Of a stretch of 64,000 nucleotides of DNA, positions 33,511 through 45,442 are shown in pieces. The DNA is taken from contig JAACJM010000034.1 of NCBI GenBank assembly GCA_013368315.1, positions 531,508 to 595,507 on the forward strand, given 5' to 3'. The notes below the pieces were generated by a model that did not search any database, had not been told where the DNA came from, and saw only the letters and a program-made list of their open reading frames with translations. The translations under genes and the position numbers were made by a program. The DNA is from Tetrapyrgos nigripes. Its lineage: Eukaryota; Basidiomycota; Agaricomycetes; Agaricales; Campanellaceae. The first letter of the stretch is position 1. Every line of letters starts with the position of its first letter.

Positions 33511-35746
33511 TTGCCATGTTTCAATGATCATCCTATGCTACGTGTGTCATATGGCGAGTATATCTCGTCCTTACTCTTGTCATTTTCTTCCCCCGAAGAC
33601 GCTCGGGCCTTTCATCCTTCTCTATGTTTTCTTCTTTACACTCTTGACCTTTCAGGTCAACCATTGTTCCATCATCGCTCATTTTCTCCTTTCTTTTGTC
33701 TGCGCACGCCATTGTTGTTCGCTACGCGCAACCCGCATCCTACATCTCGTCACTGTGATGGAAAACACGAATGCAGCAAAGCAAAGCATACTCGATCCCT
33801 TCTCTCAACTATCGTTCCCATCCACCACTCTCGAAAGTCCCCTCGATTCACTCATTCCAAAGACGTTCCGGCTTCCCTATCAATCGAATCACATCCAGAA
33901 ACTCCTATTTTTGGTCAAGAATGCGATTCTCCGTTGGGCTTACGACCCAAGTATGCTAGGGAGTTTTTATGGGCTTCCGATGAAGATTCTATCCCCATCT
34001 CATCAGCCAAAGCTACCGAAGACCTTCCGCCTGTTCCTAGGCCTCCCAAACATGAATTCAACAATCGAATTGCTTGGACGACGATCCGAGAACATCCTCA
34101 TCTTTTCCGAATCACTACTCCTATCCATATCCACAACTTTCAAACTCTCCTCTCCTCTCACCCTAACCAACACTTTGTTTCGTCCATTTGCTGGTCCCTA
34201 CAACACGGGTTCTGGCCTTGGGCCCGGACAGACCCTACAAATAATCCATCCATTGTCGATAACTCCTTCCGTCCTCTCAAGGATCAGTCACATATGCAGT
34301 TTGTGCGTAAACAGCGCGATGCAGAGATTTCTCTCGGACGCTTCTCCCCCCCTTTTGGCCCTGATCTTCTCCCAGGGATGACAGCTGTACCTATCGGAGT
34401 CGTTCCTAAACCACACTCCTCGAAGCTTCGTTTAGTCGTCGATCATACCGCTGGTTCATTTTCTCCTAACTCGATGATCGCTAAACCAGATGTCCATGTA
34501 CGACTTGACACTCTCAAACACCTGGGCAAAGCCGTCATCAATGCTCGTAAAAAGTATGGACCCGATGTGCGTATCGTGGTCTTCAAGTCCGACGTTTCCC
34601 AGGCATACCGGCAGCTTCCAATGCACCCACTTTGGCAGTTGCACCAGATCATCACCATAGACAGACAACGTCATGTCGATCATTGCAACAATTTCGGTAA
34701 CCGAGCTGCAGGTCGTGTCTGGTGCAATTTCTTCGCACTGGTCATCTGGATTGCTACATTTGTCTTGTTTCTGTCCGACCTGTTTCACTACGTCGATGAT
34801 TGTTTTTCATGGGAGCTGGAGGATAACATGCTCTGGTATGAGCCTTACAAGAAATCCTATCCTGCAAAGCAAACCCGACTTCTCATGCTCTTCGATCATC
34901 TTGGAATCCCTCACGAGGAGCCCAAACAGGAATGGGGATCCTCTCTGGTCATCATCGGCTTCCTCTTTGATCCCAACTCGATGTCTATCACTATCCCTAT
35001 CTCCTCTCGCCTCGATCTCATTGCAGCGCTCCATAATTTCGCTCAGAAAGGTACCCAACGACCTCTGCGAGACTTTGATCGACTAGCTGGCTGGGCCCAG
35101 TGGTCTTTCAATGCAATGCCTCTACTACGCCCAGGTCTCTCCATTATGTACAGCAAAAATGGCCGGGAAGACAGAAGCATTCCAGCTGATTTCGATCAGC
35201 GTCGCTCTCTGTAGAGAACTTCTTTGGATAGCGGAACGATTGGAAACCTCAGACGGAGTCTTATTACTCGACTCTCTGGAGTGGTCCATTTCACAAGCTG
35301 ATCTTATCCTCTACACTGATGCGTCAGCAACAGGTATGGGCATCTGGTGCCCAAGCTTCACTCAAGCTCTATACTCTCCTATTATCACACCTGATCCCCA
35401 TAGGATTTTCTTCTTTGAAGCACTTGCGGTGGTCTCAGCGCTGTCATTTGCTGTATCTTTCAATCGTTTCCATCGCATTGTCATTTTCACTGACAACTCG
35501 AACACAGTTCATATGTTCAACTCCCTACACGCTACACCCGATTATAACCATCTCCTCATCACTGCTATGAGTTGTCTGCTAGACTCTAACATCCAACTAC
35601 GTGTTCTACACATCCCTGGTGCTGAAAATGTCATTGCTGATGCCGTTTCACGCAAAAAATTCAAGTTTGTTCGCACTAAGGTCCCCAATGTCCAAATCCT
35701 CGAGTTTACACCACCTAAACTGTCTCATGGGTCACAGACCATTTAA
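33511..35746 (+). mobile_element. Second YR-type retroelement: RT and RNase H, no recombinase found
   Basis: A 567-codon frame (33511-35214) encodes an RT with HFVSSICWSLQHGFWPWART upstream, then MTAVPIGVVPKPHSSKLRLV, VFKSDVSQAYRQLPM and the catalytic box FHYVDDCFSW. The RNase H continues in the frame of 35111-35746 with YTDASATGMGIW, EALAVVSAL, FTDNSNTVH and NVIADAVSR, so all expected acidic residues are present. The junction is a one-base shift at the AAAAA run near 35153-35157 (MYSK to MAGKTEAFQL). The style matches DIRS/Ngaro-type RTs. Codons are CpG-rich, unlike the DIRS copy at 18.7-26.2 kb, so this insertion is younger. No recombinase or integrase frame follows within 2 kb. Confidence 0.75.
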
Positions 35747-35949
35747 CCACACTCTCTGATTCATGCGTCTCTTTTTTGACTTCCGTCCATCGTCCCTTCT
35801 ATCTTCATACCCTGATACCACCTTGATTTCTTACTTCACTGTCTACACTTCTTTCTTTCCACACCTCTTAGTGTCTACCTTCTTTCTACACCACTTGGTG
35901 TCTCTCTTCTCTATCTCCCTTCCTCCCATCCCTAATTTCATTCTACCTC

Positions 35950-36590
35950 CTTTAGCGTACATCATCAAAAAATTCGCACTTGGTCCCTGCCGCATTCACT
36001 GACCAGGGTTGTGTCTCGGCTATACATTTGCGTGAGTGGTAAACTGGGTATTCTAAACTCTCAGATGCTTTCTGATTCCTCACCTTGCTCAAGGTTGCCT
36101 CCATTACTTCATCTACTCTAACTCCAATTATTTTTCTTGATTCCTATCCTTACTGTTTCAGACCACTTTCTATCTTCTCTTCTACCAGGCCATTTTTCTG
36201 CTTGATCACCATCCTGACTGTTTCAAATCACTTTCTATACCTAGCTTGAAAGATCTTTCAGTGGCATTGGTGCGGTGGGGTCACTCCCCACGCAGCGTGG
36301 TTTTTTTTATTACCTGAGCCCTCAATAGGCACAGTGTGGTTATGCCTGAATAGGGGCCAGGTTTTCACCCTAACATCATGAATAAAGTGGGAGGAAGTTC
36401 TCTTGCATTGCCTTTTTTGATTCATGACTTTTGGTTTTTATTATCTGGAAATTCATTGCAATATGGGTATTTATGAGCTGCTTGTACTCCTCACTTAGTA
36501 TGTGTTGTCAAAAAATTTGTGCTCGGGCCCTGCCATGTTTACTGGCAGGGTTGCGTCTCAACTATACATTTGCGTGAACAAGTTAAATAA
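35950..36590 (+). repeat. Direct repeat pair 3' of the second retroelement
   Basis: About 75 bp at 35965-36040 and again at 36510-36585 share aaaaaatt...c, ccctgcc...actg, cagggttg and the exact word ctatacatttgcgtga. Both copies can form the same small ccctgcc/cagggt-type stem. Split direct repeats at the 3' side are a feature of Ngaro-type YR elements, but I could not find the matching copy at the 5' side. Confidence 0.6.
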
Positions 36591-36599
36591 AGCTGCCTG

Positions 36600-38080
36600 A
36601 CCTCATTCCATACAGATGGGTGAGCAAGCAGATTAGTTGTTGTTAGAGATTTTCTTTAACAATATTTGAGCTCCCTTTCCTGTTGAGTATCTATCCTTGC
36701 CATGCAAAGCAGTGGTGTCAAGAACAGGTTCAGATAGGGACTGGATGCCTCTCAGGCCACCACACAGGAACCAAAGACGAAGCAATAAGGCAAATAGATG
36801 GTATAGACGAGTAAGCCAGTACTGGGCCAGAGTCTACATAGTACTGAGGACAATGCTGAGCAGTATGGATCAGAGGGACAGAAGTGGACAGACTGAGGAA
36901 CTATCTACAAAGCCCTGGAGTATATATACAAAAGTGCGAAGGAGAACAAGATTAGATCAGCAGGTACTGATGGAAACAATCAAGGAATGATAATCAGGTA
37001 TCTAAGTGATGTCAATATGTGTAACAGGTACAGATATGATCTGTCAATCAGAGAAATGATGCATCAAAGAAGATGGAAGCCATAGGTACAAGGAACATGA
37101 TCTAGAACCAAAGAAGCGAAGAATGATGGAAGGGAGAAGAATGATGAAAGGAGAACAAAGAACAGGGTCTAGAAGCGAAGGCATGAAGGGATTCATGACA
37201 AGTGGCACCTTCCCCAGTCCCCTTACAGTCATGTCAGTAATGTTGAGGGAGATCATGGTTGAAGGTGGGATGGGAAGAAATGTCTATGTGCAGATTTTGT
37301 CAGTGCCTGGATCAGAAGCCTGTGTTAGGTTTTACCCATTACTTAGTCGTTGACATGGTATAGTGACATGGTACAGCTAAGAGATTGTGGGTCACCATTT
37401 TATTGTAGCGTTACCAGTGATCAACCAGTGACTTTAAAGGAGTAAGCACAAGAAAATGCGGGGAAGTGCCAAGTGCTCAGGCATGAAAAGTATGTGTGTG
37501 ATAGAAAAGGAAGGGGACTCAAACTACATATGTCACAAAGATGCGAGTGCTTAGATAGCGATAACGAGGAGCTATGGGCTCGGCTCGACTAACAGATGGC
37601 AGTAAGTACTGGAACTGGTCCCAACGATGAAGAATGTATTAAATACCTAACAGACGGCAGTAAGTACTGGAACTGCAGTGTCCATCAGTAAAGGTGAAAG
37701 AAGTAATGAAAAGGGGAATACACACCTGGTCCCAACGATGACGAGGTCAAGATGGGGAACCAGGTGTCAGGGCAGGGTTTATATATGTAAAAGTAAAGCT
37801 GTAAGGGAGGCTGTAAGGAAAGCTGTAAAGAAAGCTGTCAAGAAGCTGTATTGAAGCTGTATCAGAGAAATGAAAGGTCCAGTGCGTAGCATGTGGAACA
37901 AGAGTCATATGGTATAAAGATCTGAGGATACAGAGATAAGAAGAAATAAATAGTACCAAATATAGATGTCATGACAACATACATAACTCCAAAAACTGAG
38001 TAAATTTGAAATACTGAAAGAAGGCAAGAAAAAGAAAACACGGGATTGATTATATCTCCTGGATGCACAGCTCTTGGATC
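36600..38080. other. Purine-rich sequence, probable degraded element
   Basis: No recognised protein. The words cagtaagtactggaactg (about 37600 and 37660) and cccaacgatgaagaatg/cccaacgatgacgaggt (37620 and 37731) occur twice, and ggctgtaagg/agctgtaaag-type units repeat at 37797-37860. These look like remnants of a retroelement leader or simple duplications. Confidence 0.4.
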
Positions 38081-38085
38081 TCTTC

Positions 38086-39473
38086 TCAGGCAGATGCCTC
38101 CTGAATCTGACTTTCTGCCTGATTCTCCTCCACTCGAGATGCTGCAGCTTGGACTGAGGCAAACCTGATAGATTGAGAAAGAGACATCCCATTGGTAGAT
38201 TTGGTAGATTTGTTCTCTTCTTTATCTCTTTCAACAGCTACAACCAGAATAATAAAGACAGGATATAGAGTCTTATGTGAAGACCCATCAGCAAAGTATG
38301 CACTCAAGAGTCAAGAATTAAGAACACCTACTGCTAAAGAAGGCATAGCAGTGGAAAAAGTCTGGACTGGCCATGATTGATTATTATTCAGCTGTGAGAT
38401 TATCATGTATGTGACCTGTGATGATTGTGGTAAAATATTTCAGCATTTTCCAAGTTAGAGATGCAGCCAGACCACTTAGCACCAACCCAAAGCACACAAT
38501 AAATAATCCCAGATTCTACCAGGAGTGATAGAACCTTTTGAGCTTGGGAAACTGTGTTTCCACACTGGCTGAGGTTTTTTCTGATATCTTGATGGTGAAA
38601 CCTTGAGATATGTAGAATTTGAATTTTAGTCAGTGGAAAAACAATTACCTGAATAGTAGAAAACCTAACAAGCTTTGTATCCTATCAGACCTGTAGCAAT
38701 GATGTTTGTAGCCAACAAAGACACAATCATTGCTAATATGTTCCTTCACTCACCATTAGGAGATCCATGCTGCACGATTGTGGTAATGGCAAATCCTGCA
38801 TCTGTACCTGCACTAACTGGTATAGTTGGTCAAAGTGAGAGGATAGACTCAAACCTTGGAAAATAAGTTCTTGGCTCACGAAGAGATGCAATGATAGCCA
38901 TGGTCAGAGTACCCTTGACAAGTTGATTACCAGGAAATAGGATCCATGCTCTCCAAATTACAATTCCATCTCCGATGACAAACTGGGTTGCAGGAGATGT
39001 CAGGGTATAAGTATATAAATTAATTCAATAAATGCTAAGAAGACTGAGATTTAATCTGCCAAATATTGCTATTGCAATGTATAAGTCCACTATCTGTTGT
39101 TCGATCTCCGAAATGTTAGGGACATTGTAACCATTTTCTGGAATTTGGACCAGAACTGTGTATTAAGGACCGCATTTCCAATTGTGATGATGAACATCAA
39201 GGCAACGACCGCAAAAAGGATGAGCTGTGGTTTCGAATGGCGCCTTTGTTGGGATCTGATGATACATACATGCACCACTGGTGTGCCACAACACATATAT
39301 GAATTTATAAGCACTTACAAAATAGCATAAAGAATTGTGAGCACAAGTGTTACATTAATACCGCAAAGTACCCATGCTATGGATACTTGTAGCATCCATA
39401 ATTTGATAGCTTCGAGATCAGAGCTGCTAAGGGGAAGAGATTGTTGTCGTCCTCGAAGTGTGGCAGAGGACAT
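38086..39473 (-). pseudogene. Seven-helix membrane protein of a mushroom-expanded family, disrupted
   Basis: Exon 1 (39473-39319) encodes MSSATLRGRQQSLPL and a first helix; exon 2 starts at 39255 with SQQRRHSKPQLILFAVVALM. Further blocks follow on the minus strand: FVIGDGIVIWRAWILFPG (near 38960), AGTDAGFAITTIVQHGS, SLLATNIIATGLIGYKA, LVESGIIYCVLWVG and a tail GLYPVFIILVVAVERDKEEN ending at 38086. The order of helices, the D-x-IV-x-WRAW motif and the ATN-x-IATGLI-x-YKA motif are typical of uncharacterised agaricomycete seven-TM proteins. Lesions are an in-frame TGA at 38746-38748 and an apparent one-base loss in an AAAA run in exon 2 (about 39140), after which NISEIEQQIVDLYI would continue. 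Probably dead. Confidence 0.7.
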
Positions 39474-39762
39474 TGAGCTCGAAGGATTTGGATGAAGAGG
39501 GAGGCAGGTAGGAGATCAGTTTCCATAGACTTATATCCTTCTATGCAATCTCTATCATTGCGATTAACTAATTCCAGTTTGATCCAGTCAGACTTCTAGG
39601 GTGGTGATGGTCATATATCACTGTTGTCAATAGTGAACTACACGGGTATCCCGCGGGTACTTTTGAGCTGACCCGTACCCGTACCCGTGGAAACCCATAC
39701 CCTTGGCGGGTACCCCGTCACTTCTCAAGTATTTATATTGATTTTACCTATGTATATGTTAC
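39474..39762. other. Upstream flank with acccgt-type simple repeat
   Basis: Contains a short imperfect run of acccgt hexamers near 39672-39690 and gggtacc words. Nothing else supported. Confidence 0.4.
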
Positions 39763-39764
39763 TA

Positions 39765-40673
39765 CAGTTGCGGACAGTCAAAGATATCAAAATTTTTAGC
39801 GGCTGAAATACCTTTTTTTGGCCAATTTTTTTTTTACGGAATCATACTCAGCTTGACGAAAGGAGTCGAAAACCCATTTTTCGGGATTTTCCCACGAGAG
39901 ATTGGCATGCGCCAATATTTTGGCCGACTTCAACGCAACGTTGTGTACCTCTATGAAGGGTTGCGGACATAGATACAGGTCTATCAATGTATCTATGAAT
40001 TGAGAACCAAATCTATATGCATCATAGCCGTCTGCGAAACTGCCCTGTGTTGTTTCTGTCGCCGGACTGCCCACTCCGCTGCCCTTCCCCTCAGTCCCTT
40101 GCGATACGCACTCATGAAACCGGAATGAGCGGTCGATGAAACGATGAATAGTGAGTCCACATGCATTTAACCACTTTTCAGCCGCTACCTCGGCATCCTC
40201 AAACTTTGGTTTATTGTGGTGTACTTGTATTCAATGAAATAGGTTTTTTTTGGTGATTAGGCCTGGAATCATCACGTCCTCCGTGTGGTTTGGAAGGTCT
40301 GCACCGTCGAGTACGACGAGACGACATTTCAAGCTGAAGATAGAGCACCGAGCGACATCTGATATCGATGACCCCTAAAATCTGACGTCACTCATCAATA
40401 TTTTTTGGCCATATTGGCTCGTGGAATCTTTGATTTTTTAATTGGAATCATACTCAGACAAGCAAAAGCAGTCGATTTCGCATTTTTCGGCTAATTTTTG
40501 GCTACCGCCAAATTTTTGGGGTCTTTAAATGGTCTATATCTCCCCACCGGCTCGTGGAATTTGGCTCAAAATATTACTGGAACACCCTCTCGATGGGATC
40601 TATCGATTCCGTGCATCTCCGGGACACAGGAAATCAGTCGACCAAATTTGTTGTCTTTGATTGTCCGCAACTG
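39765..40673. mobile_element. 909-bp TIR element with TA duplication (Tc1/mariner-type, non-autonomous)
   Basis: The ends cagttgcggacagtcaaaga and complement (40654-40673, one mismatch) are flanked by TA at 39763-39764 and 40674-40675. CAGTTGCGGACA-like tips are familiar from fungal Tc1/mariner-Fot elements. No transposase is present. Instead there is a 92-codon minus frame (39796-40074) that does not resemble any transposase. Near both ends the word ggaatcatactcag...cattttt occurs in the same orientation (39838 and 40444), so a direct repeat sits inside the inverted repeats. Confidence 0.8.
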
Positions 40674-40675
40674 TA

Positions 40676-41814
40676 GCTTATATTATTTTTTAATCGGCGT
40701 TGGGTTGGTTTTTTGGTTGCTGAAGAGTTCAGCCACAGTTGTTAAGATTTGCTCGCTTGAGAAAGACAACATGTTAGTTACCGTATTCAGTTAGCGCACA
40801 TGGCCAGACGCTTTTTGGCCGCAAAAAATATTACTATGGAGAATCATTGACTAGGTACTGAAAAAAATCATACAAAATATACTCAAAGTCGTAGATATTG
40901 AGGTAACAAAGTTCTGGGTGGCGGGTGCGACGGGTGTACTACGGTCAGCGCGGGCTTTCAAATCCAGACCTGTACCTATACCTGAGAGACCCTGGACCTT
41001 ACCCGTGCTTTTCACTACCTGGCAGTGTCGCATGGTGTCCTGGACCAGCTGTCCGTCTTTTTAGTTGGACAATTTTGATGCTGAAGCGAGTTTTATGAAT
41101 GCTTTACATCTCCAGCTGTCAGTAAAGTGGATTAGATCTGTCACTACTGAGGATATCTACTCGGTCAATGTACAATCATCAGACTACGGTCAAGTCTCAT
41201 CAAGCGTACTACTGATAGGGGATAGGACGCGTACTGCTTTTGATAGCTTTGACATTCACCCGGGATTGAGTATCAAGTAGTATAGAGCCACAGCTCCGTT
41301 CTTTTACTAGGATCGATTGAGGAGTCTTACGCCGATAGATTCAGTCAGACCAGGTTCGAGTAAGTGGATATGTTCAACTTATCATCGCAACTTTTCTAAG
41401 GGTATACGACTATCGGCTGTAAGAGTCAAGATTAAGTTAGTTGGGTTGTTACAATATGTGAGTATATATAAAAGTCCAAGCATGAGTGTATGAGAACAAG
41501 CATCGATTGTCCGCCTGTTCTATGTCAACAGCAAGATGGTAAAAGACGGAGGGGAGGGACCCACAAAAACCCTAAAAAGATTGCAAAAATGAAAGGAGGG
41601 ACAGTTTTGCCGAAAATATGTTGTCTGTTTCCGGCTTGCACATATAGCATTGGGGTGGAAAACACAAGGTAGCGGGCGCGTATAGGGGGAAGGCATAGGC
41701 AGACAAACGCAAAGAACCCAAAACGGCAAGTTGACGTCGCGGCTGACAGAGCCATCCACGTTTTCGACAATACGGTCTACAGCGGCGTGTACTCGCTTCC
41801 CATCTTTTTTTGCA
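40676..41814. other. Upstream region of the Ser/His-rich gene, with duplicated segments
   Basis: No gene. Stretches at 41187-41222 match 32952-32990, and 41280-41410 match about 44420-44530. The gene's upstream DNA therefore exists in several rearranged copies in this window. Confidence 0.5.
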
Positions 41815-42402
41815 ATGTTCTGCTGTCGAGGTCGTCGAAGAAAGCCCCGCTCTCAAACTGGTCCTCCTGACGAAGAGACCCGACTGTTGCCCAACGAAAT
41901 TGATGTCCATGTTCCTGAACAGGAGGATACGCATATACGACCAGGATTTGGAGGAGGAGGAGATAAGAAAGAAGCGATGATGGAGAGAAATAGGAAGATA
42001 CGAGAGAGGTTAGATGGGATTGTTAAAGCGAAGGGAAGGTATGTATCTTTCCTTTCGTTGCTTGCTTCATTTTTCCTAAGAATTTGCTAGCAAAATGGTC
42101 AACGTGAACGTACCGTCTATACATCGCTACAGAGACGCTTCTTCGTCCTCCCATTCTCATTCTGGTTCAAGAGACGTCTCGCTTGCTCGTCATACTCATA
42201 CTCATTCGTACTACGGCTCTTTCATCCCACACCAACCAACCATTCTCGCTCCTACCACATCCGATATCCAAGTCCAAACCGAGACGCTGAAGAATGTCAT
42301 GCCTTCGGGGTCGTCTAGAGAACTCTCCGTAGCGAGTGTATCCATGAGAAACGGGGGAGACTCCAGTTCCAGCTCTAGCTCGCCTTCTCCTTCTCCGGCT
42401 TC

Positions 42403-42433
<31 letters not shown>

Positions 42434-43624
42434 CCACACCCACATGTACACGGACACCATTCTCATTCTCACCTTCACCAGGTCTATCCTGACCCCAATA
42501 CGTCCTCCTCTTCCTCATCCCAACACCACCTCAGCGACGCCGAAATACTACAAGCTCGACGTCCTTCCCTGACACCAAGCTTCACCGTGACGTTTAATCG
42601 TGGTGCTAGTCTCAGCAGGCACGATTCTCGTCGTTCTGGATCTGGGTCTAGAGGTCGTAGAGGCGAGGGTTCGACTTCACGGACACGGACACGTATACAT
42701 AGACCCGTTTCGCCTACAGTCAACACTACGTCCACCTCTGGTGCAGCAGCAACAGTGTTGGCATCGGCGCCGTTGACCTCTAATTCTGGTGTCTCCAACA
42801 CCGCCTCCGTTTCCAATTATAATCCTAATTCTAATTATAATCCTAATCCTAATTCCAATCCTAATTCTTCCCAATCCGCTTCCACCTCGTCTACGTCCAA
42901 TCCCAACGCCGACAGTACTGCCGCCAGCACTACCGACACAAACTCTACGTCCAGTACCGTCAGACGAGGTCGTGCCCGTGTAAAAGCCGGCGCAGACACC
43001 TCTGCATCTGTTTCCTCCGTCTCAGCCTCAAAATCCGCCTCCGCATCTACTTCTACTTCTACATCCTCAGCAAGCCGAGCTAGGGTTGCAGCTGCAGCTG
43101 CAGGTGTAGCTGTACCTACTCTCATTATTCCTCAAGGAGGCTTTTCTGTGGAGCCTCAAGGGATGGCCAAAACGATATCCAGAGATGGAGAAGGCTCTAG
43201 TGCGGAAGCGACACCGAGACCCGATTCTTTGGGAATGGGAATAAAGACCCCAACGCTTTCGCATCCTCATCCACACACTAACCCTTCCCCCGACATTGTC
43301 ATTCTCAACTCCACCCATAACCACGCACCCCTTTCCGACCTCAACATCGTCAAAGTACCTACACCAATACCAGAATCCCTACCCTCATCATTAGGCGGGG
43401 GCGCTTCTGCTTCTGTACCACCTGCCTCACTATCGGCTTCACTAACGATGCGCATGCCCTTACCTGAAGCACCACCAACGTCGCCTGTGACTGTAAACTC
43501 TGTTTTGTCGTTTTCTTCATCTCCGACGTCTAATGAGATGGCGACGCCTACGTGGACGAAGACAGAGGCATTTAATTTTGGGTTTGATGCGGTGGGACCT
43601 GTGTCGGTTAGTTGGGGGGATTAA
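41815..43624 (+). CDS. Ser/His-rich protein; N-terminus possibly LAMTOR1/Meh1-like
   Basis: Exons 41815-42038 and 42091-43624 join in phase (intron gtatgt to ctag) to 585 residues. The N-terminus MFCCRGRRRKPRSQ has a double cysteine suited to palmitoylation, followed by an acidic dileucine-like EETRLLPNE segment and helix RKIRERLDGIVKAKGSKMVN ending in VNVP. This order resembles LAMTOR1/Meh1 proteins, which anchor the Ragulator/EGO complex to the vacuole, but the match is short and the call tentative. The remaining roughly 480 residues are low complexity: Ser runs near residue 165, a Ser-His alternation near 180-205 (metal binding possible), Asn-Pro-Asn-Ser repeats near 320 and Ser/Thr/Pro-rich blocks. 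The gene is CpG-rich and undamaged. Partial copies lie at 33.06, 43.8, 44.85 and 54.97 kb. Confidence 0.65.
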
Positions 43625-43779
43625 GTATGTTTGGGTGGGTTGGGATGAAGTTTATGGTGTTGGGTATTGGGTGCGGAGATAGGGATGCGGGGATAGGGAT
43701 GTGGATGATGAGGGGCTTAGGGAAGAGAATGGGGGACAAGTGACGAAGGCAGAAGGGATAGGGAAGGGGAGAATGGGGG

Positions 43780-44480
43780 ATGGGTTTGGGTTTGGGTAGT
43801 GAGTACGACACTCGTAAACTACGCACCCCTTTCCTATTTCAACGTCGTCAAAGTACCTACGCCCATACCAGAATCTCTGTCGTTGTCGTTGGGCGCTTCT
43901 CTACCACCACCACCCTCACTGACGGCTTAGGCTTCGGCTTCACTGACGATATCCGTGCCCGTACTTGAAACACCACCAACGTCGCCTGTGACTGTACACT
44001 CTGTACACTCTGTTTTGCCTCTTTCTCTTTCCCCTTTCCCATTCGTCATCTGCTACGTCTATGTCCGCGGCTAATGATATCATGATATGGAGACGCCTAC
44101 GTGGACGAAGACAGGCCTTTAAAATTAAAAAAAACTTTGCTTTCAACTTTGGTTTTCATGCGGTGGAACCTGTGTCGGTTAATTGGAGTTATTTGGGGAG
44201 GGGATTCTCCCTCTCCCAGAGCTCGTTCTACGTTCTACATAGACTCATCTCTTATTCTTTGAGGATTCTTTAGGGTTACCGCTTCAGACTTCTTGTGTCC
44301 CTTGTCCCTTGGTTACCAGCCTCCAGGCATTGGTAATAGTATCAAGGTGCTTTCCTCGTGGTTTTAGGTATTCATATTAGTATAGACCCACATATTAGCG
44401 TAGAACCATATATTATTAGTTTAGAGCCACAGGCTACAGCTCCGTTTCAGTGAGACTAGGTTCAAATAAGACTTTAATAA
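43780..44480 (+). pseudogene. 3' partial copy of the Ser/His-rich gene, copy 1
   Basis: Sequence from 43780 repeats the last part of the gene (about 43300-43620): words gtcgtcaaagtacctac, cataccagaatct, ccaccaacgtcgcctgtga and atgcggtggaacctgtgtcg. It continues into the gene's 3' flank. No long frame survives. It lies about 160 bp behind the intact gene, so a tandem duplication followed by decay is likely. Confidence 0.75.
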
Positions 44481-44839
44481 GTGAATATGTTTTATTACCA
44501 TCGCGATTTTTTCTATGGGTATACAACTACAAAGTACGTAGATACCGCAACCTCTCTTTCTACGGGAGTGGTCGGGCACCAAGCTATATCCCGAGCTTTC
44601 CTTACGCCGCTGAGCTACTTGTAATCAGCTACTTACTCGCAGGTCGACCCAAACCTTCTTAGCCCTCCTGAACCTTCCCGAAATCAAACTTCTCATCTGT
44701 CTTCATCTTCCCATCCTTTACCTATCCTTTAGATTCCCTTATCAATTCCTTTAGGGGTAGGGATGTGGGGACAGGGTGTGGATGGTGAAGGGCTTAAGGG
44801 AGAGAAGGGGGGACGAGTGACGAAGGGATAGAAGGGGGG

Positions 44840-45080
44840 AGTGGGGGATGGGTGCAGGTTTGGGTTTGGGTTGCGAGTACGACACTCATAACCAAGTACC
44901 TCTTTTCAATCTCAACGTCGTCAAAGTGCCTACGCCCATACCAGAACCTCTGCCTTCATCATTGGGTGCTTCTCTACCACTACCATCTGCCTCACTGCTA
45001 CCTACCTTACTCTCACTGTCGGTTTCGGTTTCGGCTTTGGCTTCACTGATGATGCCCGTACCTGTCCGACTCTGAGGGGG
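44840..45080 (+). pseudogene. 3' partial copy of the Ser/His-rich gene, copy 2
   Basis: Repeats gggtttgggt, gagtacgacactcataacca, aacgtcgtcaaagtgcctac and cataccagaacctctgcct from the same gene segment, then breaks off at 45070. A further tandem fragment. Confidence 0.7.
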
Positions 45081-45126
45081 GGTCTTGAAATCATGGTACT
45101 GTATGCTCTTTTGGACAATGCGCCCT

Positions 45127-45261
45127 CTATGCTGTACTAAAGTGGAAAGTATTATTTCCGAATGCAAAAGCGTGACGTGACACCCGAATTGACATCTAAA
45201 TCCTGAATTCAAGGTGAGTGCCGAATTCAGAGGAACAATGACCGAATTCTATGCTGTACTA
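45127..45261. repeat. Repeat family D, copy 1, flanked by a 14-bp direct repeat
   Basis: The word tctatgctgtacta occurs at 45127 and again at 45248, bracketing about 107 bp that begin aagtggaaagtattatttcc. The same core occurs at 46464 (+) and, reversed, near 53045-53095. Confidence 0.5.
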
Positions 45262-45442
45262 CGGTCAAATGGTCCTTTAAAAAAATTTTTTAGGCACTTT
45301 TTTTTTTCGAGTGTCTTCTAGCTTCCAGGTAATAACCTGAAGCATTCCAAGTCATTTTTCATGACAACCGTTGAAATTAAGGTCTCCCACAGTGTATATG
45401 TAAGGATTCTTAGTGTTTGTATCCAATTTGGAAAGTTGTGAT

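Noticed and set aside
39660..39700. acccgt hexamer run as telomere-like sequence
   Set aside because: Only a few imperfect copies, not the basidiomycete telomere TTAGGG, and internal to the chromosome segment.
42167..43324. Long minus-strand frames inside the Ser/His-rich gene
   Set aside because: They are the complement of low-complexity Ser/His/Pro codons (giving Arg/Val/Glu-rich text) and are shadows of the real exon.
44560..44660. tRNA-like stretch on the minus strand (agctcagcggcgtaagg, ggtgcccgacc)
   Set aside because: No consistent acceptor stem, anticodon arm and T-loop could be folded; the match is limited to A-box-like words.
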